From positions 2,542,001 to 2,606,000 of the forward strand of contig JASGIG010000001.1 in NCBI GenBank assembly GCA_047602055.1: a DNA stretch of 64,000 bases, in the 5' to 3' direction. The translations under genes were made by a program, and so were the position numbers. How positions within the stretch are numbered: the stretch's first letter is position 1; the number at the start of each line of letters is the position of its first letter. Under the pieces are notes generated by a model. It saw only the letters and a list, made by a program, of their open reading frames with translations, was not told the origin of the DNA and made no database searches. The stretch comes from JAODBQ01 sp047602055. Lineage in GTDB: Bacteria > Actinomycetota > Acidimicrobiia > Acidimicrobiales > Ilumatobacteraceae. Shown here in pieces: positions 49,267-58,552 of the stretch.

Positions 49267-51279
49267 TCACGGGGCCGCCTCCGCCGGCTCCTCGACGAGC
49301 GCTCTGGCGATCGACGAGCGCTCGGCGCGGCGGCGGGCCAGGCGCAGGCCGATGCTCAGCGCCCCGCCGGCGGCGCACGTCAACCCGCCGACCCAGATCA
49401 GCGACAGCCACGGGTAGCGGTAGACGTGCAGCACGGCGCCGTTCTCGTCGAGCGACAGCAGCGACAGGTAGGCGTCGTCGCCACGCCACGACGTCCACAC
49501 CGCCGGCTCGCCGACGGGCTGGACCTGGTTGGGGAACTGGTGGAACTCCGGGCTCATCGTGCGCGACTCGCCGCCGCGGGCGACGCGGAACACCGCGCCG
49601 CGGGCCTCGTACATCGGCGTCGTCCTCGCCGAGGGATGCACGTAGGTGATCGAGTAGCCGGACGCGGCGACCGTGTCACCCGGGGTGAGCGTCACCGTCG
49701 AGCGCTGGGCGAGGTTCGCCGAGGCGGCGATGCCGACGGCGACGAGCGCCAGCCCGACGTGGGCGAGCTGCCCGCCCCAGAAGCCGGGTCGGGCTCGCAG
49801 CGCGCCGCCGAGCGCCACCCAGCGACCGCGGTGATCGGTGCGCTGGCGGACGGCGACGACCAGCTCGCGCGCCGCCGTCGCCACGATCGTCGTCGCCAGC
49901 ACGACGACGACGATCACGTACGGGGCGCGCAGCCCAGCGGCCACCACGAGCACGGCGGCCATCGCCAGCCCGACCTGCAGCGGCAGGCGGACGTGGCCCC
50001 ACAGCGCCCGCGGGTCGCAGCGCCGGTAGGGGATCACCGCGCCGATGCACATCGCCGCCAGCAGGGCCAGCGAGATCCACACGGCGAACACGTCGAAGAA
50101 CGGCCGGCCGACGGAGATGCGATCGCCGTCGATCGCCTCGACGACGATCGGGTAGGCGGTGCCGACGAGCACGACGACGGCGAACGTCGCCAGCAGCAGG
50201 TTGTTGAGCAGGAAGACGCCCTCGCGGCCGGCCAGCGACTGCAGCGGGGGTCCGGTCACGACGTCGCGCAGGCGGGTGACGAACAGGTAGACGGCGATCG
50301 CGACCGTGACGAGCAGGAACACGAGCAGCACCGGGCCGAGCGACGACTCGGAGAACGCGTGCACCGAGGCGATCACCCCGGAGCGTGCCAGGAACGTGCC
50401 GAGCAGCGTGAACACGAACGTCGAGATCACCAGGCCGACGCTCCAGGCCGGGAGCATGCCACGCCGAGCCTGCATCACCGCCGAGTGGAGGTAGGCGGTG
50501 CCGACCAGCCACGGCAGGAACGACGCGTTCTCCACCGGGTCCCACGCCCAGTACCCGCCCCAGCCGAGCACGTCGTAGCTCCACCAGCCGCCGATGACGA
50601 TCCCGGCGGTGAGGAACGTCCACGCCACCAGCGCCCACGCCTGGGTGCGCAGCACCCAGCGCGGGCCGCGCTCGCGCAGCGCCAGCGCGCTCAGCGCGAA
50701 CGCGAACGGGACGAGGAAGCCGACGTAGCCGAGGTACAGCAGGGGCGGGTGGATGGCCATCAGCACGTGGTCCTGCAGCAGCGGGTTGGCGCCGCTGCCG
50801 TCGGCGACGGCGCGTGGCGTGGCCGCGAACGTCGGCGTGACGAACAGCACCAGGCCGGTGAAGAACGCGGCGACGATCCCCATGACGACGAGGGCGCCGG
50901 CACCGAGGCGGTCGGGCTTCGCGTCGTGCGACCGGCCGCCAGTCACCCGCCACCCGACGGCGACGAGGTACAGCGCGATCACCGTCGCCCACAGCAGCAG
51001 GCTGCCCTCCAGCCCGGCCCATGCACTGGTGATCGTGAAGAACGTGCTCGTCGCCCGGCGGTGGTGCTCGGCGACGTACTGCACCTCGAAGCGGTCGGCG
51101 ATGAGGGCGACCTCCAGGGTCACCAGCGCGGCGACCATGCCCACCCCGGTGAGGAGCACCCCGCGGCGCAGCCACGGATGACGCTCGCCGCGACGCGCCG
51201 TGGACCAGCCGGCGAACGCCGTCGTCACCGCGCCCGCCAGCGCCGCCACCAGGCACAGGCGGCCGACGAGGACGATCAT
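49267..51279 (-). CDS. ccmF: Cytochrome c heme lyase subunit CcmF
   Basis: 670 residues and about 14 membrane helices. The WWD signature GWGGYWAWDPVENASFLPWL and flanking HPPLLYLGYVGFLVPFAFAL identify the CcmF/CcsA heme-handling superfamily. The length and C-terminal periplasmic domain (STVTLTPGDTVAASGYSITY) fit CcmF of the system I pathway. It ligates heme to apocytochrome c with CcmH/I. CcmA-E are not in the window. It starts 11 bp after the pentaheme cytochrome stop, in the same direction. Confidence 0.95.
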   Translation of the reverse strand: MIVLVGRLCLVAALAGAVTTAFAGWSTARRGERHPWLRRGVLLTGVGMVAALVTLEVALIADRFEVQYVAEHHRRATSTFFTITSAWAGLEGSLLLWATVIALYLVAVGWRVTGGRSHDAKPDRLGAGALVVMGIVAAFFTGLVLFVTPTFAATPRAVADGSGANPLLQDHVLMAIHPPLLYLGYVGFLVPFAFALSALALRERGPRWVLRTQAWALVAWTFLTAGIVIGGWWSYDVLGWGGYWAWDPVENASFLPWLVGTAYLHSAVMQARRGMLPAWSVGLVISTFVFTLLGTFLARSGVIASVHAFSESSLGPVLLVFLLVTVAIAVYLFVTRLRDVVTGPPLQSLAGREGVFLLNNLLLATFAVVVLVGTAYPIVVEAIDGDRISVGRPFFDVFAVWISLALLAAMCIGAVIPYRRCDPRALWGHVRLPLQVGLAMAAVLVVAAGLRAPYVIVVVVLATTIVATAARELVVAVRQRTDHRGRWVALGGALRARPGFWGGQLAHVGLALVAVGIAASANLAQRSTVTLTPGDTVAASGYSITYVHPSARTTPMYEARGAVFRVARGGESRTMSPEFHQFPNQVQPVGEPAVWTSWRGDDAYLSLLSLDENGAVLHVYRYPWLSLIWVGGLTCAAGGALSIGLRLARRRAERSSIARALVEEPAEAAP

Positions 51280-51289
51280 CCCCTCACGC

Positions 51290-54082
51290 TTACGAAGCGG
51301 GGAGCGCGATCGGGCGTTGCCGCCACGGGCGCTGGCGACGGGCGACGAGCGCGCCGGCCACTGCGAACGCACCGACGATCAGCGCCGTCGCCCACGGATC
51401 GACGAACGACCCGTCGGTGGACCCGCCTCCGCCGACGCCGCCGAGCTGCACCGCGCCGACGCCGCTGACGTCGTCGATGCAGTCGACGATCGACGCGTCG
51501 GCGTCGTTCTGCGGGCCCTTGCAGGCCAGCACCGGCCCGTCACCGGTCTCGGCGGTGACGACGTCGGTGATCACCAGGTTGTCGATCAGCGCCTGCGGGT
51601 CGTCGATGCGCGCCTCGTCGGTGATGTTGGTCAGCCCCTCCTGGGCGGCGGCCAGGCCCCGGATGAACTCCGGCGGCAGGTGGCGGAAGCGCATCGTCGC
51701 CTTGACGGTGACCGTGTCACCGGCGGGGAGCTGCGACGTGTCGAACGTGTACGGGATCGTGATCGAGTCCTGCGGCTGGCCGTCGGCGTTCAGCCGCACC
51801 GACTGCAGCGCGTCCATCCGCAGGCCGTCGACCGTCCGCTCGCGGACCTTGACGATGTCCGGCAGGAACGACTGGTAGGGCACCTCGGTGAACACGCCGG
51901 TCTGGTTCGGGTCGCCGTCGGTGAGGATCTTCTGGAAGTTGGCCAGCCACGGGTCGCACTCACCGACCGGCAGCGGCTCGGCGAACTTGATGTTGCCGTT
52001 GGGCACCTGGGACAGGTCGATGCCGAGCGTGTCCGCCACCGACTGCGGGTCGCACTGCGGAACGAGGTCGCCTCGACCTTCGACGGCGCCCGACGTGCAC
52101 GGCGACGTGATGCCCTCGGCGGCGAACACGTTGGCGAGGCAGACCTCGTTGCCGGCGCTGTCGGTCGCGCTGACCTCCAGCCAGAACTGGCGGGCGAAGG
52201 CGAACCCCGTGGGGAACGAATGGCCGAGCAGGTTGTTGGTGACGACGACGTCGGCGGTCTGGGTGCCGTCGCCGTCGTCCGTGGCGTCGTCGACCTGCAG
52301 GGTGATCGCCGACCTCAGCAGCGCCGCCCGCTCGGCGATGACGTCGTTGATCGCATCCTCGGACAGGCCGAGCTTCGTGTAGGCGTCGACGTCGAGGTCG
52401 TAGTCGACGCCGACAAAGGTGTGCTCGCGTCTCGGCCGGTCCGGTCGTGACAGCACGCCCGGGGCCGAGTCGACCACCGGGGCGTCGTCGATCGCCGGCA
52501 TGTGGCAGTCGATGCAGCCGAGCGGCTGGTCGTTGAGACCCTGGGGCGGGTCGCTCTGACCGATCGTCTCGTCGAACCCGGCGACGTAGTCCTGCCACTC
52601 GTCGAACGTGGTCTGTAGGACGAGGTCGTCGAGCGTGCCGTCCTGGTTGTCCAGCTCGTTGCCGTTCAGCTGGTGGTCGCCGTCGTCATCGCCCGTGTCG
52701 CTCTCGGAGAACGGGGAGACGCCGTCGCCGTCGAGGTCGATCTTGACGTTGTGGCAGGCACCGCAGGCGATCGACGTGGCGATCGGGTCGTTCCAGAACC
52801 CGTTCGGGTCGGTCTCGGCGATGTCGTGGACCCGCACCGGCAACGGGTTCGGGTCGTCGAACAGCGGGCCGTAGATCGTGCCGTAGTCGTCTCGGGTGCC
52901 ACTGGCGACGTTGATCTTCCCGGCGCCGGCCAGCTCGCCGAGCGGCTCGCTCTGCGTGTGGCACACGAGGCAGCTGACCCCGTCGGCGTTGACCGCCTCG
53001 CCGCCACCGCTGACGGCTGCCTTGTCGCTGTCCTCGGTGGTGGCGTTCAACGGGAGCACCGCGCCGGGGTCGTCGTCGTCGATGAACACCGCCCCGACCG
53101 GGGCGTGGCAGTTGATGCACACCTGCGCGGTGTTGTCGAACAGCTCCTGCTGCTCGCCACCGAGCTGCTTGGCCAGCTCCTCGTTCTTCGCCAGGGTGAC
53201 CGGCAGCTGGGCCTCCATGATCGTGCCGGTCTGGGCGTGGGCCATCGAGCTCTGCTTCCACTCGTCGACGATGTCGCTGTGGCAGCCGTTGCAGTTGCTG
53301 ACCGAGGCGATCCGCTCCTTGTCGCCGGCGGTGACGACGTCGGTCGTGCCCAGCACGTCGACGACGTGGAAGCCGAGGGCGAGGAACAGCACGACGGTGA
53401 GCGGGGCGTGGACGGCCCGCAGCAGCTTGAGGCCGCGGACGTTGCGCGACTGCCCGCCGCCACGCGGGAAGTCGTGGTCGATCTTCTGCTGGGTCTCGAC
53501 GACCTTGGCCCACGCGGCCTGCTCGTCGGGTCGCAGCTGGGCGACGTCGGCCTGGACGTCGGCCAGCGGGCGGCGCAGCTGCTTGTAGTCGATGACCAGC
53601 TGGCGGAACGCTCGCGACTGCTGCGAGGCGATGCGCGAGATCTGCGCGTCGGCGTTGACGGCCGCCTTGCTGACGCCGATCAGGTGGTGGCGGGCGACGC
53701 CGCAGATCGACACGACGATGCCGACGGCGAGCAGCACCTTGCCGGAGCTGAGGACGCCGCGGAACGGGGCGCTGGTGGCGTGGATGTACGCGGCGACGAG
53801 GGCGAGGATCGGCAGGTACAGGTGGGCGCGCACCCACGTCAGCGAGCCGCCGGGCAGGTGCTTCTTGAGGAACGGGATGCGCTTGCGGGCGACGAAGGCG
53901 ATGCCCGGCCCGGCGAAGAACAGGAACGTCAGGATCCCCAGCCCGATGACGAACAGGTTCGTCGCGGTCGCCCCGGCGCGGGCGCCCTGGAGGCCGAACA
54001 GCCCGCCCCAGCCGATGGCGACGACGACGACCGAGCCGATGATGACGATCAGGTTCCAGGTCTTGGACTTGATCGTGAACAC
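51290..54082 (-). CDS. Membrane pentaheme cytochrome c with N-terminal cytochrome b-like region
   Basis: 930 residues. Five CxxCH heme sites are at about residues 264 (CNGCH), 322 (CINCH), 371 (CLVCH), 440 (CGACH) and 523 (CIDCH). The first 250 residues hold five hydrophobic helices with membrane histidines (YLPILALVAAYIHAT, CGVARHHLIG, LTVVLFLALGFHVVDVL), which may bind b heme. After the hemes is a beta-rich domain of about 300 residues, then a C-terminal helix (WATALIVGAFAVAGALVARR) followed by basic residues, which anchors it outside. It probably moves electrons across or along the envelope. GTG 54082 follows gggag. Confidence 0.85.
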   Translation of the reverse strand: MFTIKSKTWNLIVIIGSVVVVAIGWGGLFGLQGARAGATATNLFVIGLGILTFLFFAGPGIAFVARKRIPFLKKHLPGGSLTWVRAHLYLPILALVAAYIHATSAPFRGVLSSGKVLLAVGIVVSICGVARHHLIGVSKAAVNADAQISRIASQQSRAFRQLVIDYKQLRRPLADVQADVAQLRPDEQAAWAKVVETQQKIDHDFPRGGGQSRNVRGLKLLRAVHAPLTVVLFLALGFHVVDVLGTTDVVTAGDKERIASVSNCNGCHSDIVDEWKQSSMAHAQTGTIMEAQLPVTLAKNEELAKQLGGEQQELFDNTAQVCINCHAPVGAVFIDDDDPGAVLPLNATTEDSDKAAVSGGGEAVNADGVSCLVCHTQSEPLGELAGAGKINVASGTRDDYGTIYGPLFDDPNPLPVRVHDIAETDPNGFWNDPIATSIACGACHNVKIDLDGDGVSPFSESDTGDDDGDHQLNGNELDNQDGTLDDLVLQTTFDEWQDYVAGFDETIGQSDPPQGLNDQPLGCIDCHMPAIDDAPVVDSAPGVLSRPDRPRREHTFVGVDYDLDVDAYTKLGLSEDAINDVIAERAALLRSAITLQVDDATDDGDGTQTADVVVTNNLLGHSFPTGFAFARQFWLEVSATDSAGNEVCLANVFAAEGITSPCTSGAVEGRGDLVPQCDPQSVADTLGIDLSQVPNGNIKFAEPLPVGECDPWLANFQKILTDGDPNQTGVFTEVPYQSFLPDIVKVRERTVDGLRMDALQSVRLNADGQPQDSITIPYTFDTSQLPAGDTVTVKATMRFRHLPPEFIRGLAAAQEGLTNITDEARIDDPQALIDNLVITDVVTAETGDGPVLACKGPQNDADASIVDCIDDVSGVGAVQLGGVGGGGSTDGSFVDPWATALIVGAFAVAGALVARRQRPWRQRPIALPAS

Positions 54083-54175
54083 CCAGATCGCTCCCGCTTC
54101 GCTCGGCTGCGCGTCGTCCACGACGCAGCGTGGTCGCACGCTACCATCGCCTGCGTGACCGGACGGGAGCGCTGA

Positions 54176-55072
54176 GTGGCGGGTTTCGACCTCGGTCCGA
54201 TCGCTCTCGGCCCCACCCCGGTGGCCCTGCTGATCAGCGTCTCGGTGGTCGGCGCCGTGCTCCTGCTGGTGTTCCTCCTCGCCAGCCAGGCCGGCGGCAA
54301 GCTCGTCGACAGGCGCTGGCCTGCCAATCAGCCGCTCACCCCCAGTGAGGTCCTGTGGGGCGAGTCCGGCGGCCACGTCAAGAAGACGTTCCCCGGCCTC
54401 GACCCGGTGATCGCCCGTGACCTCACCCAGTACATCTCGACGAAGAAGGTGCCGGCCGGCACCACGCTCGTCGAGGCTGGTGACCTGCCGACGCAGTTCA
54501 TGCTGCTCAAGTCCGGTGCCGCCGAGGCCGACGGCGGGACGGCGCTCAAGGCCGGCGACTCGATCGGTGGCGACAACATCATCAGCCGCACGCCCCACCG
54601 GGCGACGGTGCGCACCACCGCGGCGAGCGAGATCGTCTCCCTCGAGGCCGAGGACTACCTGGCGGCGATGGCCCTGGGCATGAGCGACGACGACGACGAC
54701 TACGTCGTGCACGCGCTCGGCGCGTACTTCGACGACGATGCGGCCGGTGGCGGCGCGGCGGCTCCGGCCGCCAGGCCCGCTGCGGCTCCCGCGGCGACGG
54801 CGCTGGCCGAACCGCCACGACCGGCGCCAGCCCCGCAGCCGCCTGCGGGCGCGATGCCGCCGCCCGCGGTGGTCGCCCCGCCCGCCGGCGCCACCCATCG
54901 GACGACAACCGAGCTGCCCGGGTTCAACCTCCCGGCCGGTGGCCAGACGACGCGGGTGCTGCCGGTCGGCACGTTCGTCCAGCAGGTGGAGAGCCTGCCC
55001 GGTTGGGTCCACGTGCGCACCGTCGACGGGTGGCAGGGCTGGGTGGCCGAGCAGGGGGTGGTGCGGCTGTGA
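54176..55072 (+). CDS. Membrane protein with cyclic-nucleotide-binding-like and SH3-like domains
   Basis: 298 residues. One N-terminal helix (PVALLISVSVVGAVLLLVFLL), then a cNMP-binding-type beta-roll at about 60-185 (VPAGTTLVEAGDLPTQFMLL, GGDNIISRTPHRATVRTTAA). A Pro/Ala linker follows, and an SH3-like end (VESLPGWVHVRTVDGWQGWV). The ligand-contacting Arg/Glu of true cAMP sites is not obvious. Divergent from the pentaheme gene by 93 bp and overlapping the FMN reductase by 4 bp. Confidence 0.75.
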   Translation: MAGFDLGPIALGPTPVALLISVSVVGAVLLLVFLLASQAGGKLVDRRWPANQPLTPSEVLWGESGGHVKKTFPGLDPVIARDLTQYISTKKVPAGTTLVEAGDLPTQFMLLKSGAAEADGGTALKAGDSIGGDNIISRTPHRATVRTTAASEIVSLEAEDYLAAMALGMSDDDDDYVVHALGAYFDDDAAGGGAAAPAARPAAAPAATALAEPPRPAPAPQPPAGAMPPPAVVAPPAGATHRTTTELPGFNLPAGGQTTRVLPVGTFVQQVESLPGWVHVRTVDGWQGWVAEQGVVRL

Positions 55073-55617
55073 CGGAGAGCGGATCGACGCCGATGCGGGT
55101 GATGGTCGTCTCGGCGATCAGTCGGGAGTCGTCGAGCTGCCACGTGCTGGCCAAGCGCGTGGCCGAGCTGGTCGCCGCCGAGTCCGGCGTCGAGGTCGAC
55201 TTCGTCCATCCCGCCGACGTCGGCGTGCCGGTCAACGACGGCACCGTGGCCGACGATCACCCGGCGGCGCTGGCCTGGCAGGAGCGGGTGGCCGCGACGC
55301 ACTGCCACATCTGGGTGTCGCCGGAGTACCACAGCGGGATGACCGGGGCGATGAAGAACCTGTTCGACTTCCTCGGCAAGGAGCCGATGAGCGGCGACGT
55401 CATCGGTCTGGTGGCCCTTGCCGGTGGGGGGATGGCCGCGCTGAACACGTTGAACAACATGTCCGTCGTCGCCCGTTCGCTCGGTGCCTGGGTGGCGCCC
55501 GAGCACTGCGCGTTGAACAGCAACGACGTGAAGGCCGGCCTCGGCGACGGCGATCAGCGCCGCCTGCAGGCGATGGTGACCAGCGTCGTCGGCATGGGCA
55601 GGCGGGTCTACACCTGA
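55069..55617 (+). CDS. NADPH-dependent FMN reductase-family flavoprotein
   Basis: 182 residues from GTG 55069, coupled by GTGA to the upstream gene. The flavodoxin-like fold shows MRVMVVSAISRESSSCHVLA and the FMN-contacting WVSPEYHSGMTGAMKNLFDF. Such proteins reduce FMN, quinones, azo dyes or chromate. ATG 55093 is an alternative start. Its placement next to a redox cluster suggests an electron-transfer role, which is inference. Confidence 0.85.
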   Translation: MTESGSTPMRVMVVSAISRESSSCHVLAKRVAELVAAESGVEVDFVHPADVGVPVNDGTVADDHPAALAWQERVAATHCHIWVSPEYHSGMTGAMKNLFDFLGKEPMSGDVIGLVALAGGGMAALNTLNNMSVVARSLGAWVAPEHCALNSNDVKAGLGDGDQRRLQAMVTSVVGMGRRVYT

Positions 55618-55633
55618 CGTCCGGTCGCTCGCG

Positions 55634-56773
55634 TCAGTGGGAGGCGGCGTGGGCGACGGTCAGGCCGGCGGGGATGTCGACCCGGGCGTAGCTCCTGCCC
55701 CACTCGGCCGGGGTGCGGACCGCGACGCTGGTGGTCGAGCCGTCGGAGAACGTGATGTCGACCGCCGTCGGTGTCGGGCCGACCTCGAACTTCGGGGCCA
55801 TCGGGTCCGACGGTGGCGGGTCGATCGGGACGAGTGCCGGCCAGACGAGGACGATCGCCGCGCCGTCGGTGGGGACGATGCCGACGTCGGGGCTGTTGAA
55901 CGCCTCGGGGATGCACCCGGTGCCGGCCGGGGTGCGCCAGCACAGCTCGGTGCTGGCGGCGCTCGACCGCTCGGCGATGTCGAGGTCGGGGAGGAACCGC
56001 CAGTAGCTCAGTGCGGCGCCGGCCGGCACCGTGATCGGGATGTCGGCGAGGTCGACCGCCGGTGGGAGCGTCGCCCCGGACACGTCGTCGTCGACGGCCG
56101 CCGGCGTGGCCCGCGCCGTGCCCAGCGACGCGACCGTGACCCCGTCCGGCAGCGCCAGCCGGGCGACGCCCAGGCTGACCCGGCGGTCCCACTCGATCGG
56201 GGCGCGCTGGATCGTGCCGTCGGAGAGCCCGACGTCGACGTGCGGCTGGTCGGAGCCGGCCCAGGTGACGATCACCAGCGTCTGCCCGCCGGCCGTCGGC
56301 GCCACGAACGGGACGAGGTCGCCGTCCGGCCGGCAGCCGTCGGCCACCGGGGTACGCCAACACACCTCGGTCGACGACCCCGCACCCTGCCAGGCGACGT
56401 CGAGGTCGGGCTGGAGCCGGTACCAGGTGCGCGCCGAGCCGGCGTCCACGGTGACGGGCACCGCGATGACGTCGACACCGTCGGGCAGCGTCGCCGCCGG
56501 TGCCAGCACGGGCGTCGTCGTCACCGTGGCCGTCGATGCCCCGGACTCGTCGGGTGCACCGGCCGGGGTCGCCGGGCCGCGTGACACCACCGCGGTGGTG
56601 ACGCCCGCGGCGCCGAGCACGGCGACGGCGGCGACGAGCACGAGCGTGCGACGCGACCGCTCCGGTGTGGCGAGCACGACGGTCACGCCGGTGGGGGAGG
56701 GGCCAGCGTCGGGGGCGTGGGCGACGATCTCGGCGAGAGCGGACGTGATCGAGCGGTCGAGGAGATCGGTCAT
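55634..56773 (-). CDS. Single-span membrane protein with two repeated extracellular domains, ECF sigma partner
   Basis: 379 residues. A 42-residue cytoplasmic start (MTDLLDRSITSALAEIVAHA) precedes one helix (TLVLVAAVAVLGAAGVTTAV), then two homologous domains of about 115 residues. The shared pattern is IPVTV/IPITV, RLQPDLDVAW / RFLPDLDIAE and STEVCWRTPVADGC / STELCWRTPAGTGC. The start overlaps the ECF sigma stop by 4 bp, so it is likely its membrane-bound anti-sigma or sensor, though no zinc anti-sigma motif is present. Confidence 0.75.
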   Translation of the reverse strand: MTDLLDRSITSALAEIVAHAPDAGPSPTGVTVVLATPERSRRTLVLVAAVAVLGAAGVTTAVVSRGPATPAGAPDESGASTATVTTTPVLAPAATLPDGVDVIAVPVTVDAGSARTWYRLQPDLDVAWQGAGSSTEVCWRTPVADGCRPDGDLVPFVAPTAGGQTLVIVTWAGSDQPHVDVGLSDGTIQRAPIEWDRRVSLGVARLALPDGVTVASLGTARATPAAVDDDVSGATLPPAVDLADIPITVPAGAALSYWRFLPDLDIAERSSAASTELCWRTPAGTGCIPEAFNSPDVGIVPTDGAAIVLVWPALVPIDPPPSDPMAPKFEVGPTPTAVDITFSDGSTTSVAVRTPAEWGRSYARVDIPAGLTVAHAASH

Positions 56774-57270
56774 CGGAGTGCCTTTCGCAGTTGGGCGCGG
56801 GCGCGGGTCAGGTTGCGCTGGACCGTCCCGGTGGACAGGCCGAGCAGGTCGGCGATCGCCGGGACCGTCATGTCCTCCCAGTAGGCGAGGAAGATGACCG
56901 CCCGCTGCGGCAGGCTCAGCCGGGCGATCTCGCGGCGCACGTCGACGCCGGGCTCGTCGATCGTGGCGATCGACGGCCCGATGGCGTTGAGGTCTCGGCG
57001 CCAGCGGCGTTCCTGCTGACGACGGTGATCACGGGCGTGGTTGGTCACCGCGCGCATCAGGTAGCTGCGCGGATGCTCGACGTTCGCCCAGCCCGGCGAC
57101 TGGCTGATCCGGAGGAACGCGTTCACCGTGACGTCGTGCGCGTCGTGCGGCCCGACCAGCACGGTCGCGTAGCGCAGCGCGGCGGGGGCGTGGTCCCGCC
57201 AGATCGTCTCCGGATCGGCGGTCACGGGCCGATCGCCGTGGATCGAAGGTGGGTGGGTTCCAGTCGCCAC
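56770..57270 (-). CDS. ECF (group 4) RNA polymerase sigma factor
   Basis: 166 residues. Region 2 (YATVLVGPHDAHDVTVNAFL, HPRSYLMRAVTNHARDHRR) and region 4 (LPQRAVIFLAYWEDMTVPAI, LLGLSTGTVQRNLTRARAQL) give an ECF sigma of the SigE/SigM size. GTG 57270 is used; GTG 57225 would remove 15 unconserved residues. It is co-transcribed with the two-domain membrane protein downstream, which suggests envelope signalling. Confidence 0.9.
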   Translation of the reverse strand: MATGTHPPSIHGDRPVTADPETIWRDHAPAALRYATVLVGPHDAHDVTVNAFLRISQSPGWANVEHPRSYLMRAVTNHARDHRRQQERRWRRDLNAIGPSIATIDEPGVDVRREIARLSLPQRAVIFLAYWEDMTVPAIADLLGLSTGTVQRNLTRARAQLRKALR

Positions 57271-57362
57271 ACCGTAGAGAGGCCGCCGCTGCCGCCCGGA
57301 CGCGACCAGCCGGCGCGATCACTCGCGCCGGCTGGTGGGTGGGGAGCTGGTTCGGGAGCGCG

Positions 57363-58190
57363 TCAGGCGGCGAGCACTCGGTCGACGTCGTCCTTGAGGC
57401 GATCGATGGCCCGGTTGGTCAGGCGGCGGGCGGCTTCGGCGGTGATGCCGAGGTGGTCGCCGATCGCCCGGAAGCTGTGCTTCTCGCCGTCGAACAGGCC
57501 GTAGCGGGACTCGACGGCGTAGCGGCTGCGTGCGTCGAGGATGCCGAGCAACTCATCCAGCAGGTCGCCGTCGAGCGCAGCCAGCACCGTGTCCTCGGGC
57601 GTCGCCTGCTCGCTGGCGACGAGGTCGCCGAGCGACGCGTCGCCGTCGTCGCCGACGGTCTTGTCGAGCGAGACGTTCGACGTCAGCCGGTACAGCTCGG
57701 CGTTCACCGGATCGAGCTGTTCGGCGTCGCCGCCGACCTGGCGCAGCGTCGAGCGCAGATGCGCGGCCCGGTCGCCCGGGATGCGGATCAGGTTGCCCTT
57801 CTGGTCGAGCGCACGGCCGATCGACTGGCGGATCCAGAACGTCGCGTACGTCGAGAACTTGTAGCCGCGGCGCCAGTCGAACTTGTCGACGGCGTGCTCC
57901 AGGCCGAGGTTGCCCTCTTGGATGATGTCGCCGAGATCCATGCCCTGCGGCAGGGGGTACCGCCGGGCGATGGAGACGACGAGGCGGAGGTTGGCGCGAA
58001 TGAAGCGGTCCTTGGCGGCGGCGCCGGCACGGGCCCGGCGCTTCAGGCCGACGCCGCGCTCGCCGGCGTCGAGCCGGGCCTGGGCCTCCTGGCCGTCCTC
58101 GATCACCTGGGCGAGCTCGCGCTCTTCGGCCGCGGTGAGGAGGGCCACTTCGCCGATCTGGTTGAGGTAGGTGCCGATTGCGTCAGTCAT
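57363..58190 (-). CDS. Sigma-70 family factor, primary-like (group 2/3)
   Basis: 275 residues. Region 1.2 (IGTYLNQIGEVALLTAAEER), region 2 with RANLRLVVSIARRYPLPQGM and FSTYATFWIRQSIGRALDQK, region 3, and region 4 (SRYGLFDGEKHSFRAIGDHL, TAEAARRLTNRAIDRLKDD) are all present. It lacks region 1.1, as group 2/3 sigmas do. ATG 58190 begins at MTDAIGTYL; an upstream ATG adds 25 unconserved residues. The open frame beyond that is antisense to the insertion sequence. Confidence 0.9.
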   Translation of the reverse strand: MTDAIGTYLNQIGEVALLTAAEERELAQVIEDGQEAQARLDAGERGVGLKRRARAGAAAKDRFIRANLRLVVSIARRYPLPQGMDLGDIIQEGNLGLEHAVDKFDWRRGYKFSTYATFWIRQSIGRALDQKGNLIRIPGDRAAHLRSTLRQVGGDAEQLDPVNAELYRLTSNVSLDKTVGDDGDASLGDLVASEQATPEDTVLAALDGDLLDELLGILDARSRYAVESRYGLFDGEKHSFRAIGDHLGITAEAARRLTNRAIDRLKDDVDRVLAA

Positions 58191-58544
58191 GTTGGAGAAT
58201 ACAACGCCAGCACCCTCCGATTTGTTCCACGATCTGCTTCGGAAATCCTGGGAACCCTCGGACATCAGCGATCCGAGGAGCGCCGGAGCGCAGGTGTGTG
58301 GAGGCGGCGAGCACGGGAGGCGCAGGGAGCAGCACGAGACCCGAGCCGCCCAAGAACCCGCTGACGGCGTCGCCGGGCCCGACTTGTCCGTGAGCCGTTG
58401 GTGGACGGCGCTCGCCGATGATGACACGCTGCGCAAGACGCTCGACGAGCCGGTGACACCCGGATGGCTGCGAACCTCCTGGAACCCACCGGTGCTGTCC
58501 CGTCCTGGTACCCGGCGACGACGGCGGAACCGTCGAGTGCGCGC
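58191..58544. other. Region between sigma factor and IS copy 1
   Basis: About 350 bp. It contains a partial repeat F copy (58283-58335) and no confident gene; the longest open frame is proline/arginine-rich and ends inside the IS. It is the left flank of the insertion sequence. Confidence 0.6.
58283..58335 (+). repeat. Interspersed repeat F, partial copy 3
   Basis: gccggagcgcaggtgtgtgg followed by aggcggcgagcacgggaggc and gcagggagcagcacgagacc matches the central half of repeats at 25581-25650 and 34264-34338. The later cgaccggagc part is lost. Confidence 0.5.
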
Positions 58545-58552
58545 CGTCCTCA
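58545..58552. repeat. 8-bp target site duplication, left, of IS copy 1
   Basis: CGTCCTCA immediately before the IS end; an identical CGTCCTCA lies at 59942-59949 immediately after it. The length fits the IS256 family. Confidence 0.85.
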
